Source: Spartinivicinus marinus
GTDB taxonomy: Bacteria; Pseudomonadota; Gammaproteobacteria; Pseudomonadales; Zooshikellaceae
Reading direction: 5' to 3'
Length of the DNA stretch: 64,000 nt
NCBI RefSeq assembly: GCF_026309355.1
Contig: NZ_JAPJZK010000001.1
Coordinates: 6,220,501 to 6,284,500, forward strand
Made by a program: the position numbers and the translations under genes. The notes under the pieces are model-generated. The model saw only the letters and a list, made by a program, of their open reading frames with translations. It was not told the DNA's origin and did not search any database. Of this stretch, positions 35,212 through 45,143 are shown one piece after another. Positions within the stretch are counted from its first letter, which is position 1. Every line of letters starts with the position of its first letter.

Positions 35212-36378
35212 ATGCAGTTTACTGACTTCCGTCAATTGGATTTAAGCCGTCTTCCCTCTCCTTGCTTTGTGGTAGACGAAGTCGCTGTTGAGCGCAATCT
35301 GGCCATCCTGAAACAGGTGGCCGACCAGAGTGGGGCTAAAATTTTAGCCGCGCTCAAAGCTTTTTCCATGTGGAATCTGGCACCGTTAACCGCAAAGTAC
35401 TTAAGCGGTACCTGTGCCAGCGGCTTGCATGAAGCACGCTTAGGGCATGAGGAATATGGTGGTGAAGTCCATGTATTCTCGGCTGCCTATAGTGAGATTG
35501 ATTTAGCTGAGCTATTGGCGTTTGCTCATCATATTGTTTTTAACTCCTGCAACCAGTGGCAGCGCTTTCAACCATTGATTCAGGCAGCAAAAGCCAAACG
35601 ACCTGAGCTGCAATTCGGTTTACGGATTAATCCAGAGCATTCAGAAGGGAGCGTGCCGATTTATGATCCCTGTGCACCCGGCTCTCGGCTGGGGATTCCA
35701 CTATCAGAGTTAGATGAGTCCTGTTTAGACGGCATCAGTGGCCTACATTTCCATACCCTTTGTGAACAAGACTTTAGCCCACTGGCTCGTACTCTAGATG
35801 CTGTGGAATCCAAATTTGGTCATTTATTAGCAAAGATGGAGTGGGTTAACTTTGGTGGTGGCCACCATATTACTCGCTCGGATTATCAGGTCGATAAATT
35901 GGTTGAGCGGATTAAAGCCTTTAGCCAAAAGTACGATGTGCAAGTATACCTAGAGCCCGGTGAAGCGGTAGCTATTGGTACTGGGGTATTAAGCTGTGAA
36001 GTACTGGATATTACTTGGAACCAACTAAACCAAGCCATTCTGGATACCTCCGCTACCTGCCATATGCCTGATACCCTCGAAATGCCCTATCGCCCGGATA
36101 TTTTAGGTGCTGGTGAACCCAATGAGTTTGCTCATACTTATCGTTTGGGGGGCCTCACCTGTTTGGCTGGTGATGTAATTAGTGACTACAGCTTTGCCGA
36201 GCCTTTGAAGGTAGGACAGCGGTTACTGTTTGAAGATATGGCCCACTACACCATGGTAAAAACCACTACCTTTAATGGCACTAAGTTACCAGCCTTGGCA
36301 GTGTGGAACTCTAAAACGGATGAGCTTAACGTTGTCAAAACCTTTGGTTACGAAGACTTTAAATGTCGGCTGTCATAA
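35212..36378 (+). CDS. nspC: Carboxynorspermidine/carboxyspermidine decarboxylase
   Basis: A 388-residue PLP enzyme of the alanine-racemase fold that decarboxylates carboxy(nor)spermidine to the free polyamine. The PLP lysine is in ILAALKAFSMWN (about 44-55). GLHFHTLCEQDFSP near 180 and WVNFGGGHHITRSDY near 213 are family motifs, and the C-terminal DTSATCHMPDTLEMPYRPD segment provides the cysteine and aspartate of the partner subunit's active site. It lies in an operon with 23-base gaps on both sides, between the dehydrogenase and agmatinase genes. Confidence 0.95.
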   Translation: MQFTDFRQLDLSRLPSPCFVVDEVAVERNLAILKQVADQSGAKILAALKAFSMWNLAPLTAKYLSGTCASGLHEARLGHEEYGGEVHVFSAAYSEIDLAELLAFAHHIVFNSCNQWQRFQPLIQAAKAKRPELQFGLRINPEHSEGSVPIYDPCAPGSRLGIPLSELDESCLDGISGLHFHTLCEQDFSPLARTLDAVESKFGHLLAKMEWVNFGGGHHITRSDYQVDKLVERIKAFSQKYDVQVYLEPGEAVAIGTGVLSCEVLDITWNQLNQAILDTSATCHMPDTLEMPYRPDILGAGEPNEFAHTYRLGGLTCLAGDVISDYSFAEPLKVGQRLLFEDMAHYTMVKTTTFNGTKLPALAVWNSKTDELNVVKTFGYEDFKCRLS

Positions 36379-36401
36379 AAAATAGTTGTGAGTGATTAGT
36401 A

Positions 36402-37292
36402 ATGAATGAACCAACCAGTGATTACCCTGTTTTTCTAGGCTCTGAAATTGACCAGCCAGCCCCCGAGCGGGCTTATTTCCATGTCCTGCCAGTACCCTAC
36501 GAAAAAACTGTTTCCTATGGTGGCGGTACCTGTTTAGGCCCTTCTGCGATTTTAAAAGCGTCCTGGCAATTGGAAAAATGGGATGGCAAAAGTCAACCCT
36601 GTGAACAAGGGATTTATACCTGCGAGCCAGTTGATTGCTCTGTATCCCCAGAACAGGTCGTTGAGAATATTGCTGCGGCGACAACCCATATTGTGAAACA
36701 AGGGGCGATGCCCGTTGTTCTGGGTGGTGAACACACCGTCACATATGGTGTGATTAAAGGCTTAAAAGCCGCTGGGTTTGATGATTTTGGTATTGTTCAA
36801 ATCGATGCCCATGCCGATTTACGCGATGCTTATGAAGGTGACCCACTCAGCCATGCCTCTGTCATGAAGCGCTGTGTGGATATGGGCATTCCCTTATACC
36901 AGCTAGGTATTCGCGCTTTTTGTGAAGAAGAAATAGCCGTCCGCCAACAACATAATGTCTATTTTCAAGATGCTGATGAGCTAGTGCCGCAAAACATCCA
37001 AGCCATCGAGCTGCCCGCAGATTTCCCTAGTAGAGTATTTTTTACTCTGGACATCGATGGCATGGACCCTTCTGTATTCCCTTCTACAGGGACACCCGTT
37101 CCTGGTGGTTTAGGTTGGTATCAAACCCTGAATTTGTTTGAGTCTGTGGCTAAACAGCGCGAGATTATCGGTTTCGACATCATGGAATTTGCGCCAATTG
37201 AAGGCTTCCATGCCTATGACTTTGCAGCGTCTTTACTCACTTATAAATTAATGGGTATCACTCAACGTACCCAGTCATCTATCTCTCAGTAA
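36402..37292 (+). CDS. speB: Agmatinase
   Basis: Hydrolyses agmatine to putrescine and urea. The 296-residue ureohydrolase has all the binuclear manganese ligand motifs: GGEHTVTYG (about 107-115), DAHADLRDAY (about 131-140) and LDIDGMDPSVFPSTGTPVPGG (about 217-237). It ends the operon of carboxy(nor)spermidine genes and links SpeA to them. A hairpin follows the stop codon. Other ureohydrolases such as guanidinobutyrase share these motifs, but the operon strongly favours agmatinase. Confidence 0.94.
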   Translation: MNEPTSDYPVFLGSEIDQPAPERAYFHVLPVPYEKTVSYGGGTCLGPSAILKASWQLEKWDGKSQPCEQGIYTCEPVDCSVSPEQVVENIAAATTHIVKQGAMPVVLGGEHTVTYGVIKGLKAAGFDDFGIVQIDAHADLRDAYEGDPLSHASVMKRCVDMGIPLYQLGIRAFCEEEIAVRQQHNVYFQDADELVPQNIQAIELPADFPSRVFFTLDIDGMDPSVFPSTGTPVPGGLGWYQTLNLFESVAKQREIIGFDIMEFAPIEGFHAYDFAASLLTYKLMGITQRTQSSISQ

Positions 37293-37299
37293 CTCTGCT

Positions 37300-37338
37300 A
37301 ACAACCCTTTTCAAATCAAAACATTGAAAGGGGTTGTT
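37300..37338 (+). terminator. Hairpin after speB
   Basis: AACAACCCTTTTCAA pairs with TTGAAAGGGGTTGTT, one mismatch in 15, eight bases after the speB stop codon. The following sequence is TCCTTCT, only a weak T tract. Confidence 0.65.
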
Positions 37339-37465
37339 CCTTCTAAGTTAATCATTCCCATCATATTTTCTTAACAGACGAGCTAGCCACAAGTTGTTAT
37401 ATTAATTGGACCCTGTGCTTCGGGTAGTATATCAACTAGCAATTGCCCTGTTAGTAGGATGTTTT

Positions 37466-37813
37466 ATGGATAGTTTTCTATTTAATCAAGACAACCGTGC
37501 TCCCCGTAAAAAAACCAAATGGAATGCCGCCCTTAAAGTAAAAGAGGCTGTTATTCCAGTAGAGCTTCTTGATATTTCTGAGCAAGGCGCGTTAGTGAGC
37601 TCCAGCCTTAATGTGAATAAGAGTAAGTCTATCGCCTTAATGATAAAAGCAAAGTACGATAAATATAGATCCGTTATTTATGCACGGGCTTTGGTGCGAC
37701 ATGTCACTATGCGAAAAAACAACTTTTATATTGGCTTGCAGTTCATTGCAATTGACAAGCATCATCAACAGTTTATAAAGAACTATCTTGAACACAACGA
37801 ATTGGGTATCTAG
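37466..37813 (+). CDS. PilZ-domain protein
   Basis: A 115-residue single-domain protein of the PilZ type, expected to bind cyclic di-GMP. The N-terminal basic segment RAPRKKTKW is a loose form of the RxxxR motif, and DISEQG is the D/N-x-S-x-x-G motif. The C-terminal strand NFYIGLQFIAID fits the beta barrel. I chose the ATG at 37466 because AGGA precedes it; a TTG at 37406 in frame would add a hydrophobic 20-residue leader. The degenerate first arginine motif makes ligand binding uncertain. It lies upstream of a chemoreceptor gene. Confidence 0.75.
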   Translation: MDSFLFNQDNRAPRKKTKWNAALKVKEAVIPVELLDISEQGALVSSSLNVNKSKSIALMIKAKYDKYRSVIYARALVRHVTMRKNNFYIGLQFIAIDKHHQQFIKNYLEHNELGI

Positions 37814-37871
37814 GCAAGCGAATTAGTACTATCTACTTACCCATTTCATTTACCCACTCCCTATTTTAGCC

Positions 37872-38115
37872 ATTCGACACCCCAATTCGACACTCCAAAT
37901 AGGTGGGCAATTTTGCTTATCGTTATAAGTTATCTTGCTGACATAGCTCAACATCATTAACTACAAAAAAGCAATTATATTTCAAACAAATAACCAGGGT
38001 ATATGACAGCATTTTTTCGCTTTTGCTTTCATCCTTGGCAAGCTGTACTAGACTGAGAATTAAGCTCATGGCTGGGACGGGTTCGGCTATGAAGAACGGT
38101 ATTTTGCTTACCGTT
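37872..38115 (+). other. Leader region before chemoreceptor, with two hairpins
   Basis: The 362-base gap before the chemoreceptor gene holds a short tandem (ATTCGACACCCCA then ATTCGACACTCCA), then TCATGGC (38066-38072) pairing with GCTATGA (38086-38092) around a GGGACGGG loop, then AACGGTA (38095-38101) pairing with TACCGTT (38109-38115) and a few T residues. The last hairpin looks like a weak terminator 60 bases before the ATG. The GGGACG sequence recalls cyclic di-GMP-I riboswitches but the rest of that consensus is missing. Confidence 0.35.
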
Positions 38116-38175
38116 TTGGAGTGACAGTTATAACAAAGCTTGATTAACAGGCTATAACGAGTACCAGGTAGTTCT

Positions 38176-39711
38176 ATGATTCCGCAAAGTATACGTGCCC
38201 GATTTATTTTGTTGTTTGTAGCCATTGTTTCTATCGTGCTGTTTGCTTTTGGTTACTACAACTACAACATTACTAAAAGCAGTCTGGAAGAAGAGTTAGA
38301 GACTCAAGCCGCCAATGCTGCTAAACGACTCAGCGTTAGCTTACCCGGTCCCATCTGGAACTATGAACCCGAGTTTATTAACAGTAATGTTATTTCTGAA
38401 ATGCAAGCCGCTAAGTTCATTGCTGGTATTCAGGTGAAATCAAAAAGTGATGTATTAGCCCTGTATGGTAGAGATGAAGCCGACCATAAAAAAATAATTA
38501 AAGCCAAAGCCCCTCCAGCAAACGTTTCATCAATTACTGAAAAAGAGCTTATTTTTGATGATGACGGTGACCAACAAAACGTGGGCACGGTCGTGATGTA
38601 TATTGACGATTCTTTTGTCAAAGCTAGATTACGTGAAAATTTGATTATTCAGGTTATCCAAGGGCTGGTTTTAGATATTCTCATTGCTGGATTAATCATG
38701 GTGATTGTGAGCCGTATCGTGGTCACGCCTTTACGCAATGTTACTGAAGCGATTAACGATATTGCAGGTGGTGGTGGTGACTTAACTCAACGTTTGGAAA
38801 CGCGTAGTGCCACAGAGGTCAGTGAGCTTGCCCAGGGATTTAATGCATTTGTTGCCAAACTACAGGAAATTATCCGTGAGTTAAGCCATGTTTCGATACA
38901 ACTACTGTCTTCTTCTCAAGACAGTGGCAATATTATCAATGAGCAAACCGAAGGCATTTTAAGCCAACAGACAAAAATTGATATGGTGGCTACAGCAACC
39001 TCTGAAATGTCCCAGTCCATTAGCAGTGTTGCTGATAACGCGAATTCAGCATCAGAGTCCGCACAAGATGCAAACAACAAGGCATCAGAAGGCACCCATG
39101 TGGTCAATCAGGCCGTCAATGCCATTCAGTCCTTAGCAGACGAAATTACTGCTGTTACCCACGCAACACAACAATTAATTACCGAAGGCGAAAATATTGG
39201 TACTGTTTTGGATGTAATTAAAAGCATTTCTGAACAAACCAACTTGTTGGCGTTAAATGCCGCGATAGAAGCCGCCCGAGCCGGTGAAGCGGGTCGTGGC
39301 TTTGCCGTGGTGGCCGACGAAGTCAGAACCTTGGCACAAAAAACCAATGAGTCTACCGACGAAATTCATCAAAGCATTTTAAACCTACGCTCCTGTAGTG
39401 AAACAGTAGAAAAAGGCATTGTAAACTTAGAGCACCATGCAAACAGTGGTGTCGAGAAAGTCACCGAAGCGGGCTCAGCGATTGCCAAAATACTGGATGC
39501 GGTCAATACCATTTCTGAAATGAATTCCCATATCGCGGAAGCCTCTCAGGAGCAAAGCCAGGTCATTAGTGAAATTAACGAAAATATTGTCAATATTTCT
39601 GTGGTTGCAGAGGAAACCGTAGAGCGCTCTAAAGAAACGCTAAGTAAAAGTAATGAAGTTGAAGGCTTAGCCAATCAAGTGCAAGCGGTGGTTGGACGAT
39701 TTAAAATTTAA
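38176..39711 (+). CDS. Methyl-accepting chemotaxis protein
   Basis: A 511-residue transmembrane chemoreceptor. Membrane helices lie at about 9-28 and 160-182, enclosing a small periplasmic sensor domain of about 130 residues. A HAMP linker (SRIVVTPLRNVTEAIND) is followed by the coiled-coil signalling domain. The conserved hairpin tip [19 protein letters not shown] is near residue 353-371. No CheB/CheR-binding pentapeptide is seen at the C-terminus. The ligand is unknown. Upstream leader hairpins suggest control after transcription starts. Confidence 0.95.
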   Translation: MIPQSIRARFILLFVAIVSIVLFAFGYYNYNITKSSLEEELETQAANAAKRLSVSLPGPIWNYEPEFINSNVISEMQAAKFIAGIQVKSKSDVLALYGRDEADHKKIIKAKAPPANVSSITEKELIFDDDGDQQNVGTVVMYIDDSFVKARLRENLIIQVIQGLVLDILIAGLIMVIVSRIVVTPLRNVTEAINDIAGGGGDLTQRLETRSATEVSELAQGFNAFVAKLQEIIRELSHVSIQLLSSSQDSGNIINEQTEGILSQQTKIDMVATATSEMSQSISSVADNANSASESAQDANNKASEGTHVVNQAVNAIQSLADEITAVTHATQQLITEGENIGTVLDVIKSISEQTNLLALNAAIEAARAGEAGRGFAVVADEVRTLAQKTNESTDEIHQSILNLRSCSETVEKGIVNLEHHANSGVEKVTEAGSAIAKILDAVNTISEMNSHIAEASQEQSQVISEINENIVNISVVAEETVERSKETLSKSNEVEGLANQVQAVVGRFKI

Positions 39712-39867
39712 CCCCCCCTTTTTTACTAAAACATTTTTATCCGTCACATGCCTTATTTATTAACCTATCAGCCATGGCCATCAGTTTATTTCTCGCTACG
39801 TTTACCTACCTTCTTCTAGTTTTTAATTAACCGTTCAAAAAAAACAACCAGTAATGCTTGTAAACAA

Positions 39868-40152
39868 GTGTTTTATACAACTCTCACAGGTGGTTTAGGG
39901 AACGATACATTAAGTGGCTTGAATGGTAACGACTTACTGATTGGTGAGCAAAGTAATACTGTCAGTCAGTATTTAGCACTGAACTTTGATGGTGGCTCAA
40001 CCACCATTGATGTTAGCGCAAATGGCAACGGTACAGTGACACAAAAAATTGTATTGGAAAATGTGGATTTATCTGCTGAGTACGGCACTACAGATAATCA
40101 GGCTATCCTGGATAGCCTACTGGCCAACGGCAACTTAGTTATTGATCAGTAA
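39868..40152 (+). pseudogene. Orphan C-terminal tail of an RTX/type I-secreted protein
   Basis: The 94-residue frame begins with two partial calcium-binding nonapeptide repeats (GGLGNDTLSG and LNGNDLLIG). It continues with a C-terminal segment (KIVLENVDLS and LDSLLANGNLVIDQ) typical of the type I secretion target domain at the end of large RTX adhesins. No ribosome-binding site, signal or upstream RTX body precedes it; the frame is open only from about 39820. It is best read as the leftover 3' end of a deleted adhesin gene, followed by a good terminator. Confidence 0.65.
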
Positions 40153-40180
40153 CGTATGAGAGAAATCCTTGGTACTGCTT

Positions 40181-40207
40181 AGCCGGCCACTAGGTCGGCT
40201 TTTTTTA
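40181..40207 (+). terminator. Intrinsic terminator after the RTX remnant
   Basis: AGCCGGCC and GGTCGGCT form an 8-bp stem (one G-T pair) with an ACTA loop, followed by seven T residues. It is a strong plus-strand terminator, retained behind the RTX remnant and in front of the convergent response regulator gene. Confidence 0.8.
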
Positions 40208-40612
40208 TTACTTGGATCGTTCAGTACAGAAGTTGGTTAAGGTACTCTCCAACCAGTCAACTCGTAATGGTTTGGCTATTGTTCCAATAACCTGTAATCC
40301 CATCATATTGGCTATTTGACAACTGTTCTCTAGCACTGCCTGCGGCTCCTCACTGGCAATAATTACACCACCACTAAAGCCACGTTTGCCTAAGTGATGA
40401 AGAAACTCAGCACCATGCATACCCGGTAAGTTTAAGTCACAAATCACCACATCTACCCTGTGTTTACTCACCAACGTTAAGGCTGTCTGGCCATCTTCAG
40501 CCTCCAGCAAACGGTTAATACCTAACTGCTGTAATAACAGCAGTAAATAATTACGCTGAAATTCGTGATCTTCCAGCACCATAATGGTTAGGTCAGCAAG
40601 TGATTTATTCAT
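40208..40612 (-). CDS. Single-domain response regulator (CheY-like)
   Basis: A 134-residue receiver domain without an output domain. The acidic pair is in VLEDHEFQR (about 15-23), the phosphorylation site is the aspartate in VVICDLNLPGMHG (about residue 58), and the conserved lysine is in GTIAKPLRVD. Its start overlaps the end of the hybrid kinase gene by 8 bases, so the two are coupled. It is the probable phosphate acceptor or modulator of that kinase's HPt domain. With no DNA-binding domain it must act through protein contacts. Confidence 0.9.
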   Translation of the reverse strand: MNKSLADLTIMVLEDHEFQRNYLLLLLQQLGINRLLEAEDGQTALTLVSKHRVDVVICDLNLPGMHGAEFLHHLGKRGFSGGVIIASEEPQAVLENSCQIANMMGLQVIGTIAKPLRVDWLESTLTNFCTERSK

Positions 40613-43600
40613 TCCTGGTCAAAAACTGTTTTATATACTGCTGTAAGTGCTCATATTCTCTTTTCACCTGGCTGATATAATGGCCAACACCTGACCAATC
40701 GCCTCCTTTTGCAGCCATCTCTAGGGAACGGCTACTTTCTGCCAGAGCATCTGCCTCAATAATTTTAGCTGCTCCCTTAACCCGGTGAGCGGTTTCCGCA
40801 ACAGCTACCGCTTCATGGGCCTCCACGGCATCCGATAGCTTATTGATATCTTGCTGGGTTTGGTCAATAAAATCCCCCAGCATTTTATTGACCATGGTCT
40901 GATCACCAAACAGTGACAATAGCTGGCTCAGTTGAATGGGTGCATCAGCAGCATCACTCTCTGGCTGCACAACATCTTCTTTATGGCGCTGGTTGATAAT
41001 GGCTTTGCCTAGCCAATACTTAAGAATTTTGCCTAAGTCAGGAATAGTTACCGGTTTGGTAATAAAGTCATCCATCCCAGCATCTCGGCATTTTTGTGCA
41101 TCATCAGCCAGTGCACTGGCCGTCAGTGCGACAATTGGGATACGTCCATACCCCAGTCGCTGCTCTTCTTCCCGTATCGTTTGAGTGAGTGTATAACCAT
41201 CCATTTCTGGCATATGGCAGTCTGATATGACGAGTACAAAATCGCCTGTTCGCCAAGCTTTCAAAGCTTCTACACCATTTTCTACGATACAAGCATCCAC
41301 CCCCAACAGTTTGAGCTGCTGTCTAATTACCTGCTGATTAGTTGGGTGATCTTCAGCCACTAAGATTTGGCCAGTGAAATTAAGTTTAGGCACCTCCACT
41401 TTAGGTAAGCTGGTCAGTCGATCAGCCAGATAATCTTCAACGCCTAGGGCAATTTTCAGCGCCCGATAGAACAAACAAGGAAACAAGGGCTGTGTGCCCA
41501 ATTTAACCCCTACTTTTTCTATTTCTTCAATCTGTTGGTCATAGTTAGGGGACAGTAACACGACAGGTATTTCCAGGCTGGCAAGCCAGTTCAAGCTATG
41601 AGCATCATCCAGCTGCCAGTAATGCTGAATGACATACTGTTGAGCAACAAGGGCATTGACTTTGTTAGCTTGTAACAAGCTGGGAATTTCACTCGCCGCT
41701 TGAGGTAGCTTGTCAGGCCGTATTTGCTCTACTCCCCAAGCCCCCAGGTATTTGTTAATACTGCTGGTTAAAAAACTGTCCTGCACTAATACCAAAACGG
41801 CTTGTTTATTGAGTACCACCGAAGGCTCACTGGGTGTGCAAATATCAAAAGATTGCTGGTAGCTGATAGTGGTTCCTTTGCCCACCGTACTGGCTAGAAC
41901 GATCTCCCCTCCCATCATTGCTGCCAGCCGCCGGCAAATAACCAACCCCAGCCCTGTACCACCATAGCGGCGAGTGGTGGTGGCTTCTGCTTGACTGAAG
42001 GGTTCAAATAGCTTGGCCTGCTTAGTTTTATTAATGCCTATTCCAGTATCTTCAACCGTCAGCGTAAGCCACTGGGTTTGGGCAGTCGCTCGCTGCACTT
42101 CCAAGCTAACTTTGACATACCCCATATCCGTAAACTTAATAGCATTACTCAGCATATTAAATAAAATCTGACGAATCCTGACGCTATCAGCTGTCACCTC
42201 TTTTGCTAGATAGGGGTCAATGTACAAGCGCAGTTCAACCTGCTTTTCTATCGCCTGAGCCGCAAAGGTACCTGCCACTGATTCCAGTAATGTGGTGAAG
42301 TCAACGGGGTGAAAATCTAGTTTAAGCTTGCCCGCTTCAATTTTTGAAAAGTCCAAAATATCATTCAAAATTTGCATCAATGCAGTGGCAGAGTCACGCA
42401 TGGTATCCACCAACCGTTGCTGGTCGGCTTGCAGCGAGGTATAGCAAAGTAGCTCTAACATCCCCATCACGCCATTCATGGGAGTACGAATTTCATGGCT
42501 CATGACGGCTAAGAAGTCAGACTTCGCTTGGGTAGCAGCCTCAGCTTCTTCTTTAGCTCTGGCAAGCACCTCTTCCTGAACTTTACGCTCTGTAATATCA
42601 ACAATCACACCATCAATAAAGAGAGGGGCTTTATTATGGTCATAGATGGCTTTACCCCGCTCAAATACCCAGTGTAACTGACCGGTTTTATCCACCATTC
42701 GGTATTCAATGCTATAGGTTGATTGCTGCATTACCTGTTGCAACACTTGCTTCCTAAGCTGCTCAACATCATCAGGATGAACGATGCTGGCAAACTTACG
42801 CACTTTATTATGAATAAAGTCACTAGCGGGATAGCCACTTAATGATTCGATAGCATCACTGATAAATAACATGGTGGAGTCTTGGTTGACCTGATAGCGA
42901 AACACTGCGCCAGTCAGATTACTCAGCAGATTGCGATAACGCTCTTCACTTTGCTCCAGTGCCCGCTCAGCCGCTTTACGCTCAGTAATATCAACGATCA
43001 CTCCCAGCAACCCGGAAGGCTGTCCTGTTTGACCACCAAAGGTAGACTTCCAGAACAACACATCATGCACCATCCCATCAATATAATGTGCCTGAGTCTC
43101 ACAGTGAGTGATCCCACCTACATCTAGCAACGAACGGTCATCCGTATCATATTCATCTGCTTTAATGGGATCTTGGTGGACTTCCAATACCGTTTTGCCT
43201 ATGAGCTCATCCCGATGGATACCAAAAGCTTCTTCATAAGCCCGATTACAACCCAGGTATTTACCTTCTCGGTCTTTGAAAAAAATGGGGTTAGGGATGG
43301 TATCAAGCAGTACTTTTTGAAAATCCAGTTGAGCAGAAAGTTGCAATTCCAGCTTACGGCGCTTTTCAATTTCAGCAGACAGGCGTTTGTTCCACCAAAG
43401 AATCAATGCCCAAGCAACAACAATGACCACAGTGATGGGTATCAGATAGGTCAACACCTGCCGCCAGTTAGCAGCATGTTCATAACGAACAGCTAACCAC
43501 TTTTGCTGTATCGCCCGATGCTCCTGTGGCGTCATACTGGCCAACACCTTGTTGACTAACTGAACCAGATGAGGCCAGTCCATTCTTACGGCCAATCGAA

Positions 43601-45074
43601 TATCCTGCGGATGGTCCTGAACAGGCGCTGCGATTTTCAGTTTGCCTAAAAACTGCTGCTGAATCATTTGACTCATCACCACCAGATTGCCTATCGTCGC
43701 TTCTGCCTCACCTTTAGCCACCATGTTCAGCGCATTTTTTACTGAATCCGTTTCAATCACAGAAACAAAAGGGTAGTCAAAGCGCAGCATTTCATAACTG
43801 GCGTAATCCGACACTGCCACCACTTTTTTTCCTGCCAAGTCCTGTAGTCCTTCAACAAAGCCTGCATCAACGGCAGTAACAATGGCCATCGGGATCTTGG
43901 CATAAGGCCTGGAAAACAGCATATTTTGAGCACGACTGGGGGTTTTCGAAATAGCAGCCAATAGGTCTATCTCCCCATACTGAATGGCTCTCATTTGCTG
44001 GCGCCAAGTTTGATGTTTCACAACATGAACGGATATCCCCAGGCGTTGGCCAATAATCTTGGCATATTCGGAAGCAATCCCTATATGATTCCCTTCGGCA
44101 TCCAGCGCATCAAAAGGAGGCCAGTTAGGATCGACACCTAACCTGATAACAGGGTGAGATTTTAGCCAGGCCTGTTCTTCTTGGGTGAGTGCCAGCGCTC
44201 CCCGACCAATGGCAGCTTCTTCTTTCAGCCACGGCCCATTCAATAGTTTTCGCTCATCATCTCTAAGCTGCTTCAGAAATTCTTGTAAGGCCGCTTGCCA
44301 CTGCAAGTCATCTGGTGGACTACCGATAAACCATTTTAAACTGGCCAACCCTTTAACAGGCTGCCATTGCCAGTTATGTACATTCACCTGATTAAGCCAG
44401 TAATTAGCCATGGCACTATCACCCAACAGCCCGACGACTTCTCGTTTTGCTACTGCTTTTAACGCCGTATTAAAAGACTTAAAGGTTCGTATCGTGGTGG
44501 TCTCTGGCAACTGGGATTTAACGAGTGGAAGCCAAGTAGGCTTACCAAGGATGGCTATGGTGTTATCTTGCAAATTGTCAATACTGACAGAACTGGTTTG
44601 ACGGGAAGTGAACAGCCCCATAGGGGCTTGTATTAAGGCTGGCAAGAAAGTAAATCGGCGATGAAAATACTTGTCAGGTTCACTGGCAAATACCAGATCA
44701 ACTTTTTTTGTGTCTGCAGCTTTCAATAACGCTTCAGCCGATGAATAAACGGTTATGCTGAACTCAATACCTAACTGCTTACGGAGTAAAGCCAGGTAAT
44801 TGGCCTCAATCCCCCTTAACTCATTGCGATCATTAAGGATGACATAGGGAGCAGAGGTATCGGCTAGAGTACCCACCCGCCAGTGGTTAACCTGGCTAAG
44901 TCTTTGCCTGATATTGGGTTGTAATTCCGTGGAGGTTGTTTGAGGTAACTGAACACTGACCTCATCGACTAACTGAGCCTGATAAACTGCCAAACAATAC
45001 TGACTAAACAAGCAACTAACAATCCCCCACAGACATAACCCCAGCTGATAGCGATAACCTGTGTTGCCTGCCAA
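40605..45074 (-). CDS. BvgS/EvgS-type hybrid sensor histidine kinase
   Basis: A 1489-residue unorthodox kinase. In order: signal/membrane segment (about 10-28), two periplasmic family 3 Venus-flytrap domains (about 60-300 and 312-545), a membrane helix (about 557-577), two PAS domains (about 600-715 and 725-840), HisKA with the phospho-histidine at 860 ([10 protein letters not shown]), an HATPase domain with DTGIG and GTGLGL, a degenerate receiver (about 1120-1225), a true receiver with D1285 ([10 protein letters not shown]), and an HPt domain with H1430 (AHRVKGAAK). The flytrap domains suggest an amino acid or similar small ligand. The overlapping single-domain regulator is its likely partner; no DNA-binding regulator is adjacent. 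Confidence 0.93.
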   Translation of the reverse strand: MAGNTGYRYQLGLCLWGIVSCLFSQYCLAVYQAQLVDEVSVQLPQTTSTELQPNIRQRLSQVNHWRVGTLADTSAPYVILNDRNELRGIEANYLALLRKQLGIEFSITVYSSAEALLKAADTKKVDLVFASEPDKYFHRRFTFLPALIQAPMGLFTSRQTSSVSIDNLQDNTIAILGKPTWLPLVKSQLPETTTIRTFKSFNTALKAVAKREVVGLLGDSAMANYWLNQVNVHNWQWQPVKGLASLKWFIGSPPDDLQWQAALQEFLKQLRDDERKLLNGPWLKEEAAIGRGALALTQEEQAWLKSHPVIRLGVDPNWPPFDALDAEGNHIGIASEYAKIIGQRLGISVHVVKHQTWRQQMRAIQYGEIDLLAAISKTPSRAQNMLFSRPYAKIPMAIVTAVDAGFVEGLQDLAGKKVVAVSDYASYEMLRFDYPFVSVIETDSVKNALNMVAKGEAEATIGNLVVMSQMIQQQFLGKLKIAAPVQDHPQDIRLAVRMDWPHLVQLVNKVLASMTPQEHRAIQQKWLAVRYEHAANWRQVLTYLIPITVVIVVAWALILWWNKRLSAEIEKRRKLELQLSAQLDFQKVLLDTIPNPIFFKDREGKYLGCNRAYEEAFGIHRDELIGKTVLEVHQDPIKADEYDTDDRSLLDVGGITHCETQAHYIDGMVHDVLFWKSTFGGQTGQPSGLLGVIVDITERKAAERALEQSEERYRNLLSNLTGAVFRYQVNQDSTMLFISDAIESLSGYPASDFIHNKVRKFASIVHPDDVEQLRKQVLQQVMQQSTYSIEYRMVDKTGQLHWVFERGKAIYDHNKAPLFIDGVIVDITERKVQEEVLARAKEEAEAATQAKSDFLAVMSHEIRTPMNGVMGMLELLCYTSLQADQQRLVDTMRDSATALMQILNDILDFSKIEAGKLKLDFHPVDFTTLLESVAGTFAAQAIEKQVELRLYIDPYLAKEVTADSVRIRQILFNMLSNAIKFTDMGYVKVSLEVQRATAQTQWLTLTVEDTGIGINKTKQAKLFEPFSQAEATTTRRYGGTGLGLVICRRLAAMMGGEIVLASTVGKGTTISYQQSFDICTPSEPSVVLNKQAVLVLVQDSFLTSSINKYLGAWGVEQIRPDKLPQAASEIPSLLQANKVNALVAQQYVIQHYWQLDDAHSLNWLASLEIPVVLLSPNYDQQIEEIEKVGVKLGTQPLFPCLFYRALKIALGVEDYLADRLTSLPKVEVPKLNFTGQILVAEDHPTNQQVIRQQLKLLGVDACIVENGVEALKAWRTGDFVLVISDCHMPEMDGYTLTQTIREEEQRLGYGRIPIVALTASALADDAQKCRDAGMDDFITKPVTIPDLGKILKYWLGKAIINQRHKEDVVQPESDAADAPIQLSQLLSLFGDQTMVNKMLGDFIDQTQQDINKLSDAVEAHEAVAVAETAHRVKGAAKIIEADALAESSRSLEMAAKGGDWSGVGHYISQVKREYEHLQQYIKQFLTRNE

Positions 45075-45143
45075 ACCTCATTCCTATTCTCTGCAGATCT
45101 TAACGAGACTACTGACTGTAATCTAAGTGTAGCTCCTTGCTAT

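Noticed and set aside
38041-38115. Cyclic di-GMP-I (GEMM) riboswitch
   Set aside because: Only GGGACG and the genomic context fit; the conserved tetraloop receptor and CAAAGCC parts are missing.
37923-38225. 100-codon minus-strand frame before the chemoreceptor gene
   Set aside because: It overlaps the leader hairpins and the start of the chemoreceptor gene and has no family resemblance.
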